Shown: positions 1 through 5,391, counted from the stretch's first letter. The stretch: 7,973 nucleotides of DNA from Veillonellaceae bacterium (GCA_902834965.1 CADFKY010000041.1:1-7973), one strand, 5' to 3'. Notes: a model not told the origin generated them from the sequence alone. Program-made: numbers and translations.

Positions 1-257
1 ACTTGTTTATCTAAAGCAAATGCAATTTTACACATAGTGCTTAAACTTGTATTGGCACCTTTTTCTATACGGGCGATTGTAGACTGTGGAACTCCAGATT
101 TTTTCGCTAAATCACGTTGTGTTAGTCCTGCAGCCTCTCGTGCTTTTAAAACAGCTAAGGCATTTTCTAATTTAGCTTTTTCCTCTAAATAACTTTCTGT
201 TAAAGTAGGATTATTTCTATCTTTCTCAAATATCTTATCTAATGGTTTTAGTGGCAT
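1..257 (-). CDS. XRE-family helix-turn-helix antitoxin (3' end beyond window)
   Basis: Probable antitoxin and DNA-binding autorepressor of a HigBA-like type II TA module, acting in the cytoplasm by neutralising the upstream-encoded toxin. Eighty-five codons are visible, starting at ATG 257 behind a GAGGAGG Shine-Dalgarno; the end lies left of the window. After a polar N-terminal helix (residues 1-40), the stretch GLTQRDLAKKSGVPQSTIAR (44-63) followed by IEKG is the classic Cro/C1 helix-turn-helix signature with the recognition helix at about 56-64. Its start lies inside the end of the toxin gene (23-nt overlap), so the two are translationally coupled in the toxin-first order typical of HigBA. 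The pair is probably repressed from the palindrome at 630-649. The family call is secure; the antitoxin role rests on the partner gene and is strong inference. Confidence 0.88.
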   Translation of the reverse strand, partial: MPLKPLDKIFEKDRNNPTLTESYLEEKAKLENALAVLKAREAAGLTQRDLAKKSGVPQSTIARIEKGANTSLSTMCKIAFALDKQ

Positions 258-609
258 AATATTCCTCCTCAAATTCTTGTTTTATCTGTTTAGCTTTTAT
301 TATTTCTTTCGTCGGTGTTTTTTGGGTTTTCTTAGTAAATCCATGTGTAATAATATATTGATTATTTCTAATGTGAAAATATAAGGCTCTTTGAATGTTC
401 GAAGATATTTTTGATCGTATCTCGTATATTTCAGAATCCAATTTTTTTACCCATTCAAGTTGTATTGCTGGATGTATGCCTGCTTTTTCAATCATATCAA
501 TAGTGGCACGTAACTTATTTCTATCTTTAGTAGGGAGTGAGTTATAAAACTCTTCAAACTCGTTATGACCATTTGGCCTAGTATAAGATATAAACTTAGG
601 TTTCTCCAT
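235..609 (-). CDS. HigB-like RelE/ParE-superfamily toxin (phage Gp49-like)
   Basis: Predicted type II toxin of 124 aa, probably a ribosome-dependent mRNA endonuclease as known for HigB/RelE relatives. The C-terminal half carries the family pattern: a KKLDSEIYEIR segment (55-65), an Arg at 74 before a beta-strand (ALYFHI), then ITHGFTKKTQKTP (87-99) and the following KEIIKAK, as in the phage-derived Gp49-like HigB family. The frame is open to an ATG at 657, but I choose ATG 609: it has AAGAAGG (616-622) six bases upstream, the product then begins MEKPKFISYTRPNG as relatives do, and the longer start would put a palindromic operator and a likely -10 element inside the coding region. The XRE antitoxin starts within its last codons. 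The gene is visibly AT-rich compared with the fix and aminotransferase genes, consistent with acquisition by transfer. Catalytic activity is inferred, not shown. Confidence 0.85.
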   Translation of the reverse strand: MEKPKFISYTRPNGHNEFEEFYNSLPTKDRNKLRATIDMIEKAGIHPAIQLEWVKKLDSEIYEIRSKISSNIQRALYFHIRNNQYIITHGFTKKTQKTPTKEIIKAKQIKQEFEEEYYATKTIR

Positions 610-629
610 CCCAATCCTTCTTTCTTTAA

Positions 630-649
630 TGATAGCATATATGCTATCA
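630..649. promoter_or_regulatory. Perfect 20-bp palindrome, likely TA operator
   Basis: TGATAGCATATATGCTATCA is fully self-complementary over 20 bp. It lies 20 bp upstream of the chosen toxin start (609) and just downstream of a candidate -10 element on the minus strand. Perfect dyads in this place are typical operators bound by the antitoxin or the TA complex for autorepression. The dyad is directly seen; binding by this antitoxin is inferred. Confidence 0.7.
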
Positions 650-656
650 ATCTTCA

Positions 657-683
657 ATTTTAAATAGTTTTATATACTGTAAA
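657..683 (-). promoter_or_regulatory. Candidate promoter of the HigBA-like module
   Basis: Read on the minus strand, TTTACA (683-678) and TAAAAT (662-657) resemble -35 and -10 boxes, separated by a rather short 15-bp spacer. Transcription would start at about 650, right at the palindrome, so bound repressor would block it. The placement is sensible but the spacer is suboptimal and the region is AT-rich, so chance matches are possible. Confidence 0.35.
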
Positions 684-911
684 TTCTTACCTTAACTATA
701 TAGATAAGAAGGCAATATTTTGTAGCTCAAAGATGTAATGAGTAGATTATTTTACTCTTGTAATCACTATTCAAATCTCATGGTCGTTAAGTATCTTTCA
801 AGGTCTATGAAAAGAAGAAATCAAGTTGTATCATTTATTGTTATAAATTAAACGTCAGGGATTTAAATAATAGTATCTTTACTAGATTTATTTACGAGGA
901 ATATAGGGGGT

Positions 912-946
912 AATAAGCTTTTAACGTTTTTATTTTTTAGCTTATT
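912..946. repeat. Inverted repeat AATAAGCT...AGCTTATT
   Basis: AATAAGCT (912-919) is matched by its exact reverse complement AGCTTATT (939-946) across a 19-nt T-rich interval. It lies about 60 bp upstream of the candidate -10 of the CGGC gene. It could be a regulatory site or a weak hairpin, or chance in AT-rich DNA. Confidence 0.35.
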
Positions 947-1004
947 CTTATCTATAATTAGCATTAATCAACGTGCTTTAGGATACATCTTTTTTTTATA
1001 GCTA

Positions 1005-1013
1005 TGTTATACT
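1005..1013 (+). promoter_or_regulatory. Extended -10 promoter of CGGC gene
   Basis: TGTTATACT fits the extended -10 form TGnTATAAT with one mismatch. No good -35 lies 16-18 bp upstream, as is common for extended -10 promoters. The transcript would carry a leader of roughly 25 nt before ATG 1046. Two further TATACT copies follow at 1020-1030, so the exact box is uncertain. Confidence 0.45.
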
Positions 1014-1045
1014 AAGGTTTATACTATACTTTAATAGGAGGTTTT

Positions 1046-1417
1046 ATGTCTAAAAAAATTGCAGTTCTCGTCAATGAGGATACAATGCAGCGCTGTTCTT
1101 GCGGCGGTTGTTTAAAAGCATTTATGAATAAAGCAGATTCTTTTGAGCGTTATGCTGATGAGGAGATTGAGTTGGTCGGTTTCACGCATAGTGGTGGCGA
1201 TCTAGCTAAGAAAATTGAGTCTTTCAAGAAAAAAGGTGTTACTACGGTTCATCTTTCTACCTGTACTCGTGGTAAGAATGAAAATTATGAAAGCATCGCA
1301 GAGCAGTGTGCCGAGGCGGGCTTTGATGTAGTTGGCTATACCCATGGTGGTGCCGTTTCTAAAGATGGTAAAGAAGCGGTCGTACTTTCAGCTAAACCAG
1401 TAACATCAGATCAATAA
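1046..1417 (+). CDS. CGGC-domain protein (putative metal-binding)
   Basis: Small 123-aa cytoplasmic protein recognised by the motif that names the family: RCSCGGCLKAF with C17, C19 and C22. Further conserved-looking elements are FTHSGGD (46-52), the strand-turn VHLSTCTRGKN with C73 (68-78) and a C-terminal GYTHGGA (97-103). CGGC-domain proteins are proposed metal-binding proteins of mostly unknown function, common in anaerobes; the cysteines and His48/69/100 are natural ligand candidates. AGGAGG at 1036-1041, four bases before ATG 1046, is a strong Shine-Dalgarno and fixes the start. There is no signal peptide or membrane segment. It appears monocistronic, with its own promoter and only a weak downstream hairpin. 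The domain assignment is confident; any biochemical role is unknown. Confidence 0.85.
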   Translation: MSKKIAVLVNEDTMQRCSCGGCLKAFMNKADSFERYADEEIELVGFTHSGGDLAKKIESFKKKGVTTVHLSTCTRGKNENYESIAEQCAEAGFDVVGYTHGGAVSKDGKEAVVLSAKPVTSDQ

Positions 1418-1450
1418 TCGTAACGATGAATCAATAGACAGTAATGACAG

Positions 1451-1474
1451 ATGAATGATTGTTCCATTATTCAT
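1451..1474 (+). terminator. Weak stem-loop after CGGC gene
   Basis: ATGAATGAT (1451-1459) pairs with ATTATTCAT (1466-1474) through nine base pairs including one G-U, with a 6-nt loop. It is AT-rich and followed only by a mixed TCTATATTT stretch, so it would be a poor intrinsic terminator; read-through into the protease gene is possible. Confidence 0.3.
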
Positions 1475-1522
1475 TCTATATTTACCATGAAGAGATACTA
1501 TATACATAGTGTGTAAATCTAG

Positions 1523-1531
1523 TGTGATAAT
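1523..1531 (+). promoter_or_regulatory. Candidate extended -10 promoter of M48 protease
   Basis: TGTGATAAT matches an extended -10 (TGn then GATAAT, one mismatch to TATAAT). It overlaps the second of two direct TAGTGTG repeats (1507-1513 and 1520-1526, 13-bp period), which might be activator or repressor half-sites. No clear -35 box is seen. The predicted leader would be about 37 nt. Confidence 0.35.
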
Positions 1532-1575
1532 TTGTTTTATTACTATATGGTTAATCAATTCGAGAGGTTGAGAGA

Positions 1576-2865
1576 ATGAACAAGAAACTTACAGCAGCTA
1601 CGTTATCTGTAGCTATGGCAGCGACTATGGCGCCTGCTATTATGCAAACAGCACCTGTGAATGCTGCATCTAGCGCAGTACAAACATTGGCTGGTGGCGC
1701 TGTTGCCATGGCTTATGTATCTACTGCATTAAATAAAATGGATAACTCCGAACAAGGCCAACAAGAAAGCTTGGCGCGTACTAAGGAGAAAACAGGTTAC
1801 TTAAACGATAGTGCAGCGCAAGCGCGCGTACAACGCATCTTGAAAACATTAGAGGCATCTCCTAGCGTAAAACGTTCTTACGTTGTCTATGCAAACCCTG
1901 ATACAGAGTTTAATGCCTTTGCAACGCTTGGTCGCGTTATGTCTGTTAATAAAGGTGCTTTGGATACCCTTGATGATGATCAATTGGCTTATGTAATGGC
2001 CCATGAAATTGCTCATGGTGAGCATAAAGATATTATCAATGGCGCTAGAAAGCAAATTGGCCTGTCTACAGCTGTAGGTATTGCAGCTGGTGGTAGCGAA
2101 GGGGCCGCGTTATTATCTAACGTAGCTGGTAACTATTTGTCTAATCAAGTATTTACAATGAGCCAAGAAAAAGCAGCCGATGAACTAGGCTTCAAGATTT
2201 TAAGTGAATCTCCATATAATGTGGGCGGTGCAGCTGGTTCTATGGCGGTTCTACGTAACAAGGTTGGGGAGCACTATCGTGAAGGACTTTCACAAGTAGT
2301 GGCACCAAACAACCATCCTAAGTTGTCTGATCGTGTAAATAACAATATTTCCCGCATGTACACATACTCTGGAAATCACGTAAACGTGTCTAATGGCGCC
2401 GTTTACGTCAATGGCGATAATATCTATAGCCCAGCAGGCAGTGGCCGCTATACAGGGGAAGAACGGGCGTATTACATGGCTGGCAAATTGGCACGGTTGT
2501 ACCATAACAACCAAATTACACCAGGCTCTGCATCCTACAGTGGTGGTACTGTAACAGTAGCCGGTCAATCCATCGTATCTACGCCAAACTCTGACGTAGC
2601 ATTACAAGTGGCGACAAACCTTAATAATGCCTTTGTTAAACCAGCAGGTGCAGCAGTTAATGCTAAAAAACCTGTGAAAGTGAAACAAGAGAAACCTAAA
2701 AAGGTAAAACAAGAAAAGGCTAAACCTGTGAAAGCAGAACAAGCTAAACCTGCTAAAGGTAAAGAAGTAAAACCTGTGACTAAAGCTTCTACAACAAAAC
2801 ATACAGCTAAAGCTACAAAGAATGCGAACAGCAACGATCATGGACGAAAATCTATTGATAGATAA
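1576..2865 (+). CDS. Secreted M48-family zinc metalloprotease
   Basis: 429-aa peptidase of the M48 family, exported across the inner membrane and probably acting in the periplasm or cell envelope on misfolded or surface proteins. Residues 1-30 are a signal peptide: KK, a hydrophobic core, then VNA|AS as a likely cleavage site. The zinc site is textbook: HEIAH at 143-147 (ligands H143 and H147, catalytic E144), then EKAAD at 198-202 giving the third ligand E198 and conserved D202, and the family's NHPKLSDR motif at 246-253. Residues 263-345 look like a small accessory domain. From about 364 to the end the protein is a Lys/Pro/Glu-rich low-complexity tail, unusual for the family and perhaps an anchor to acidic envelope polymers. 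GAGAGG (1562-1567), eight bases before ATG 1576, is a good SD. A strong terminator follows. The family is certain; the substrate is unknown. Confidence 0.92.
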   Translation: MNKKLTAATLSVAMAATMAPAIMQTAPVNAASSAVQTLAGGAVAMAYVSTALNKMDNSEQGQQESLARTKEKTGYLNDSAAQARVQRILKTLEASPSVKRSYVVYANPDTEFNAFATLGRVMSVNKGALDTLDDDQLAYVMAHEIAHGEHKDIINGARKQIGLSTAVGIAAGGSEGAALLSNVAGNYLSNQVFTMSQEKAADELGFKILSESPYNVGGAAGSMAVLRNKVGEHYREGLSQVVAPNNHPKLSDRVNNNISRMYTYSGNHVNVSNGAVYVNGDNIYSPAGSGRYTGEERAYYMAGKLARLYHNNQITPGSASYSGGTVTVAGQSIVSTPNSDVALQVATNLNNAFVKPAGAAVNAKKPVKVKQEKPKKVKQEKAKPVKAEQAKPAKGKEVKPVTKASTTKHTAKATKNANSNDHGRKSIDR

Positions 2866-2905
2866 TTTGATGATTTAATTGTTTGATTGTTTATGTAGCA
2901 TATAA

Positions 2906-2938
2906 GACCGAGCTCCAATGGGCTCGGTCTTTTCTTTA
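2906..2938 (+). terminator. Intrinsic terminator of M48 gene
   Basis: GACCGAGCTC (2906-2915) pairs with GGGCTCGGTC (2920-2929) in a ten-base-pair, GC-rich stem with one G-U pair and a CAAT loop. A T-rich run (TTTTCTTT) follows directly. This is a classic strong rho-independent terminator closing the protease transcript. Confidence 0.92.
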
Positions 2939-3016
2939 TATACGTAATATATTTTCTACTGTATACTTAATATAAACATTCTTTAAATCGTAAGTTGCAG
3001 ATGAGAGAGGGCGCTT

Positions 3017-3070
3017 ATGAATCAATACTGGCTAAAACCTATCACATTGGACGAGGCATTTACTTTATGA
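3017..3070 (+). pseudogene. 17-codon ORF, possible remnant of a molybdenum-hydroxylase FAD subunit
   Basis: ATG 3017 lies seven bases after GAGAGAGG, a strong SD, and encodes MNQYWLKPITLDEAFTL then TGA. The same frame continues past TGA as HKWYMSDKNISLYY to a TAG. The combined pattern (YW-KP-TLDEA-L-HKW) recalls the N-terminus of the FAD-binding subunits of molybdenum hydroxylases (xanthine dehydrogenase/CO dehydrogenase type, usually PxTLEEAL..L..). I therefore suggest a decayed gene start in which a sense codon became TGA. It could equally be a free-standing micropeptide or chance. The resemblance is from memory and short. Confidence 0.3.
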
Positions 3071-3115
3071 CACAAATGGTATATGAGCGATAAGAACATA
3101 AGTCTGTATTATAAA

Positions 3116-3134
3116 ACTATAGATTTTCTATAGT
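3116..3134. promoter_or_regulatory. Palindromic operator candidate at aminotransferase promoter
   Basis: ACTATAGA (3116-3123) and TCTATAGT (3127-3134) are exact reverse complements around TTT. The dyad ends eight bases before TATAAT and so covers the -35 position (about 3120-3125). That is the expected place for a repressor, or an activator replacing the missing -35 box. Confidence 0.5.
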
Positions 3135-3142
3135 AAAAGCAC

Positions 3143-3148
3143 TATAAT
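3143..3148 (+). promoter_or_regulatory. -10 box of aminotransferase promoter
   Basis: A perfect TATAAT lies about 145 bp upstream of ATG 3293, with no recognisable -35 box (TAGATT at 17-bp spacing). If used, transcription would start near 3155 and produce a leader of about 138 nt. The AT-richness of the surroundings limits confidence. Confidence 0.45.
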
Positions 3149-3247
3149 ATTAGGTATCTATATATATCAATATATTAGTACTTTATCTTTGTAAAGAATA
3201 GAACTGCGGTTGTATGTAGTGGTTTTGTTACTTTTACAGTTAATATA

Positions 3248-3275
3248 GCCTCTCTATCGAGGCAGTTTCTTTTTT
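3248..3275 (+). promoter_or_regulatory. Leader hairpin with T-run beside the SD (attenuator candidate)
   Basis: GCCTC (3248-3252) pairs with GAGGC (3259-3263) around a TCTATC loop and is followed by AG and then TTTCTTTTTT, resembling a short intrinsic terminator. The same 5' arm segment CCTCT (3249-3253) is also complementary to AGAGG (3276-3280), the Shine-Dalgarno of the aminotransferase. Two mutually exclusive pairings are therefore possible: a terminator-like hairpin or SD sequestration. The stem is only five base pairs, so function is uncertain. Confidence 0.4.
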
Positions 3276-3292
3276 AGAGGAGTTGGATCTGA

Positions 3293-4609
3293 ATGAAACA
3301 ACCAGAATTGTCGCCGTATATGATGGCTCGAAAGCCATCTGGCATTCGCCTAGGACAAATTAAATTCTTGGAACGTAAGAACCCACCAATTTTGGTGAAT
3401 GGTTCTATTGGTAATGTAATGCGTCCTATGCATCCCGCCATGCAGCGTCGGTTGTTCGATTTGGGCGGTGTGGATAGCCCGTTCCATACAGGCATTGTAC
3501 CGTATGTACCAACGACAGGTACCGATGAATGCCGCGAAGCATTCCTTCATATTTTACGCAGCCAAGGCTTTGATACAACAGGCCTTAATGTACTCGTAAC
3601 AGACGGTGCATCCATGGCGATGGAAATCATTATGCTTGGTGTATGTGGCGGTGCTGGTGAAGAGGAACGCCCTCTATTAATGTTCAACCCATCTTATACA
3701 AACTATGATGCGGTAGGTCTTCGCATTGGCCGTAAAACAGTTACTGTTGAGCGTGAACTTAATGAAAACGGCGAATTTGAATTGCCATCCGTAGAAACGG
3801 TAGAACAACGTATTATCGATACAAAACCTGGTGCGTTGCTCATCATTCCTTACGATAACCCAACAGGTCAATTATTCAGTAAAGAAACATTGATTGAATA
3901 TACAAAATTATGTGTGAAGCATAATTTGTGGATTATCTCTGACGAAGCCTATCGCGAATTGGCTTACGAAAAAGGGAAAGAAACATCTAGTATTTGGGCG
4001 TTAACCAATAAGGATGTTCCTGGCATTGAAGGCCGTCGTATCAGCCTTGAAACAGCTAGTAAGGTATGGAACGCTTGTGGCCTACGCATTGGTGCCATCA
4101 TTACAGATAACAAATTATGCTATGAAAAATCGGTAGCCGAATATACAGCGAACCTTAGTGCTAATACATTAGGTCAATATATCTTTGGTGCTTTGGCTCA
4201 TGAAAGCCATGCAGAGCTTCATAACTGGTATGAACAACAACGCGATTACTACCGTAAGATGATCTTTGAACTTCACGAAGGTTTCAAAGCAGTCGAACCT
4301 GATTTCATCGTATCTCGTCCAGAAGCGTCTATTTACTTTGTTATCGACGTACGGAAGGTAGCGAAACCGGGCTTTGATGGTGTAGAATTTGCCTCTTGGT
4401 GTGCTGAACACGGTGCTATTAGTCTTGATGATGGTAAAGAATACACACTCCTCATGGCTCCACTCAATGGTTTCTATAGCGGTAAAAAAGGTGAAGATAA
4501 TCCAGGCAGAACACAATTACGCGTATCCTTCTGTGAAAACCCAGACCTATTGCGCTTGGCACCTGAATTATTATCTAAACTATTCAGAGCCTATGAAGCA
4601 CAACGATAG
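3293..4609 (+). CDS. PLP-dependent class I/II aminotransferase
   Basis: 438-aa fold-type I aminotransferase, cytoplasmic, transferring an amino group between an amino acid and a 2-oxo acid. The active-site series is complete: a phosphate-cup segment VTDGASMAM (102-110), DNPTGQ (188-193, with N189 near the cofactor), ISDEAYREL (215-223, with D217 holding the pyridine nitrogen and Y220), ETASKVWNACGLRIG (253-267) where K257 should form the Schiff base and R265 holds the phosphate, and R410 in QLRVSF, the usual substrate-carboxylate arginine. Length and motif spacing fit the aspartate/alanine/aromatic-type class. Substrate cannot be told from motifs alone. AGAGGAG at 3276-3282 serves ATG 3293. 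It is transcribed alone, from the leader described upstream to its own terminator, so regulation probably acts through the palindrome or the leader hairpin. Confidence 0.92.
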   Translation: MKQPELSPYMMARKPSGIRLGQIKFLERKNPPILVNGSIGNVMRPMHPAMQRRLFDLGGVDSPFHTGIVPYVPTTGTDECREAFLHILRSQGFDTTGLNVLVTDGASMAMEIIMLGVCGGAGEEERPLLMFNPSYTNYDAVGLRIGRKTVTVERELNENGEFELPSVETVEQRIIDTKPGALLIIPYDNPTGQLFSKETLIEYTKLCVKHNLWIISDEAYRELAYEKGKETSSIWALTNKDVPGIEGRRISLETASKVWNACGLRIGAIITDNKLCYEKSVAEYTANLSANTLGQYIFGALAHESHAELHNWYEQQRDYYRKMIFELHEGFKAVEPDFIVSRPEASIYFVIDVRKVAKPGFDGVEFASWCAEHGAISLDDGKEYTLLMAPLNGFYSGKKGEDNPGRTQLRVSFCENPDLLRLAPELLSKLFRAYEAQR

Positions 4610-4634
4610 AAGAAGTATAATTCTAATATAATAG

Positions 4635-4660
4635 ATGCCCTCCTGTTGGAGGGCATTTTT
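4635..4660 (+). terminator. Intrinsic terminator of aminotransferase gene
   Basis: ATGCCCTCC (4635-4643) pairs perfectly with GGAGGGCAT (4648-4656) around a TGTT loop, followed by a run of Ts. This nine-base-pair GC-rich stem is a strong rho-independent terminator, separating the aminotransferase from the downstream TA module. Confidence 0.92.
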
Positions 4661-4670
4661 AGTTGAACTA

Positions 4671-4698
4671 TTGATTGCCATAATATTGTTAGTAAAAT
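4671..4698 (+). promoter_or_regulatory. Candidate promoter of the Phd/ParE TA module
   Basis: TTGATT (4671-4676) and TAAAAT (4693-4698) with a 16-bp spacer make a plausible sigma-70 type promoter just after the terminator. Between it and the SD lie two ATGATA copies (4709-4714 and 4720-4725), one helical turn apart, which could be repressor half-sites. Both are low-complexity AT matches. Confidence 0.4.
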
Positions 4699-4741
4699 TA
4701 ATAAAATAATGATAGAATTATGATATAAGGAGGTGTATATA

Positions 4742-5011
4742 TTGATTAATATTAGACCTGTATCAGACTTGCGTAATAAATTTCCTGAAGTTGAAGAAAC
4801 CGTTATTACAACAAATTCGCCTGTATTTTTAACTAAGAATGGATATGGAACTATGGTGTTAATGAGTATTGAACAATATTCAGCATTAACAGATCCTATT
4901 GAGTACGCCTTGGATGAAGCTGATTCTGCAGCAAAAGAAAGTAAAATTCGATACTCTGGTGCCGATGTATTTCGTCGCGTAAGGGAGAGAATCGATGGAG
5001 CGGAAATATAA
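4742..5011 (+). CDS. Phd/YefM-family antitoxin (UUG start)
   Basis: 89-aa antitoxin and autorepressor of a type II TA module. The N-terminal Phd/YefM DNA-binding domain is clear: INIRPVSDLRNKFPEVEE (2-19), then PVFLTKNGYGTMVLMSIEQY (27-46), the usual hairpin and helix. The C-terminal part (51-89) is charged and helical, as in segments that wrap and neutralise the toxin. A GTG at 4733 keeps the frame open further, but it lies inside the Shine-Dalgarno AAGGAGG (4727-4733) and cannot be the start. TTG 4742, eight bases after that SD, gives the family's normal N-terminus. The toxin start overlaps its last 17 nt, so the genes are translationally coupled. The family call is firm. Confidence 0.9.
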   Translation: MINIRPVSDLRNKFPEVEETVITTNSPVFLTKNGYGTMVLMSIEQYSALTDPIEYALDEADSAAKESKIRYSGADVFRRVRERIDGAEI

Positions 5012-5312
5012 ACTTACGATTTTACCATTATTTGAAGAGGAGCTTAATCATATTGTTGATTATATAACTTATGTTCTGCATAATAGAGAAGCCGCTCATC
5101 AACTAATTACAGATATTGAGGCTGCTATATACACAAGATTAAGTTGTCCAGAATCTTTTGCCGTATATCCGAGTAAGAAACAACGTGAGTATCCATATTA
5201 TAAAATTATAGTACGCAACTTTTATATCTTTTATGTAGTAATTGAAGATGTAATGGAGGTTCGTCATATTTACTATAATCGGCGAGATTTACAAAATATA
5301 TTGAATGATTAA
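4995..5312 (+). CDS. RelE/ParE-family toxin
   Basis: 105-aa toxin partner of the Phd-type antitoxin. It has the RelE/ParE fold pattern: an N-terminal strand YKLTILPLFEEELNHIVDYI (5-24) running into a helix, a second helix (30-50), then the beta-sheet YYKIIVRNFYIFYVVIED (68-85) and VRHIYYNRRDLQNIL (89-103), the C-terminal R(R)D motif being typical. Relatives act either on DNA gyrase (ParE) or on mRNA in the ribosome (RelE); the sequence alone does not decide between them. AAGGGAG at 4981-4987 inside the antitoxin gene precedes ATG 4995. The gene ends just before a bidirectional terminator. Family confidence is high, target unknown. Confidence 0.88.
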   Translation: MERKYKLTILPLFEEELNHIVDYITYVLHNREAAHQLITDIEAAIYTRLSCPESFAVYPSKKQREYPYYKIIVRNFYIFYVVIEDVMEVRHIYYNRRDLQNILND

Positions 5313-5360
5313 AAATAAAAAAGAGCTATAATCGCATGTGTATTATAGCTCTTTTCTTTT
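5311..5360. terminator. Bidirectional terminator between convergent genes
   Basis: GAGCTATAAT (5323-5332) pairs with ATTATAGCTC (5342-5351), extended by AA/TT, around a 9-nt loop. A T-rich run follows on the plus strand (TTTTCTTTTT) and an A-rich run precedes it (5311-5322), which reads as a T-run on the minus strand. It therefore can stop both the toxin transcript and the convergent arsR-type transcript. Confidence 0.88.
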
Positions 5361-5391
5361 TATCCCTAAGTATGGTGAGTGAGGGAGAATG

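Larger units (their letters stand above)
658..1045. other. AT-rich intergenic region, TA module to CGGC gene
   Basis: This 388-bp gap separates two divergently transcribed units. It holds the TA promoter at its left end and the CGGC gene promoter at its right end. Between them I see an 8-bp inverted repeat (912-946), a tRNA-resembling stretch (about 716-790) that does not fold properly, and a 37-codon frame at 738-851 (starts MSRLFYSCNHYSN) without a convincing SD. No gene here can be supported. The region may contain decayed sequence. Confidence 0.6.
2939..3292 (+). other. Long regulatory/leader region before aminotransferase
   Basis: This stretch between the protease terminator and the aminotransferase contains, in order: a short SD-preceded ORF that resembles a gene remnant (3017-3070), a palindrome overlapping the -35 position of a TATAAT promoter (3116-3148), a leader of about 135 nt, and a hairpin plus T-run next to the ribosome binding site (3248-3275). 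I find no T-box consensus or riboswitch class that I recognise in it. Confidence 0.6.

Noticed and set aside
610..657. Upstream ATG 657 as start of the HigB-like toxin
   Set aside because: It has no good SD, would place the 20-bp palindrome and candidate -10 inside the gene, and adds 16 residues not typical of the family.
738..851. 37-codon plus-strand ORF beginning MSRLFYSCNHYSN
   Set aside because: No convincing SD or recognisable similarity; open frames of this length are expected by chance.
2290..2841. Minus-strand open frames inside the M48 gene
   Set aside because: They mirror the coding strand, including the Lys-rich tail read as Phe/Leu-rich, and show no start signals or motifs.
3001..3093. 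30-codon ORF from ATG 3001 (MREGAYESILAKTYHIG...)
   Set aside because: No SD precedes ATG 3001; the overlapping frame from ATG 3017 has the better start signal.
3017..3135. UGA at 3068-3070 as selenocysteine or programmed readthrough codon
   Set aside because: No SECIS-like hairpin is evident right after it and the continuation ends within about 20 codons; decay is simpler.
2939..3292. T-box or known amino-acid riboswitch in the aminotransferase leader
   Set aside because: I see no T-box antiterminator consensus and no conserved core of a riboswitch class that I know.
4389..4631. 80-codon plus-strand frame overlapping the aminotransferase end
   Set aside because: It lies in another frame of a gene with complete conserved motifs, has no family resemblance and no own SD.
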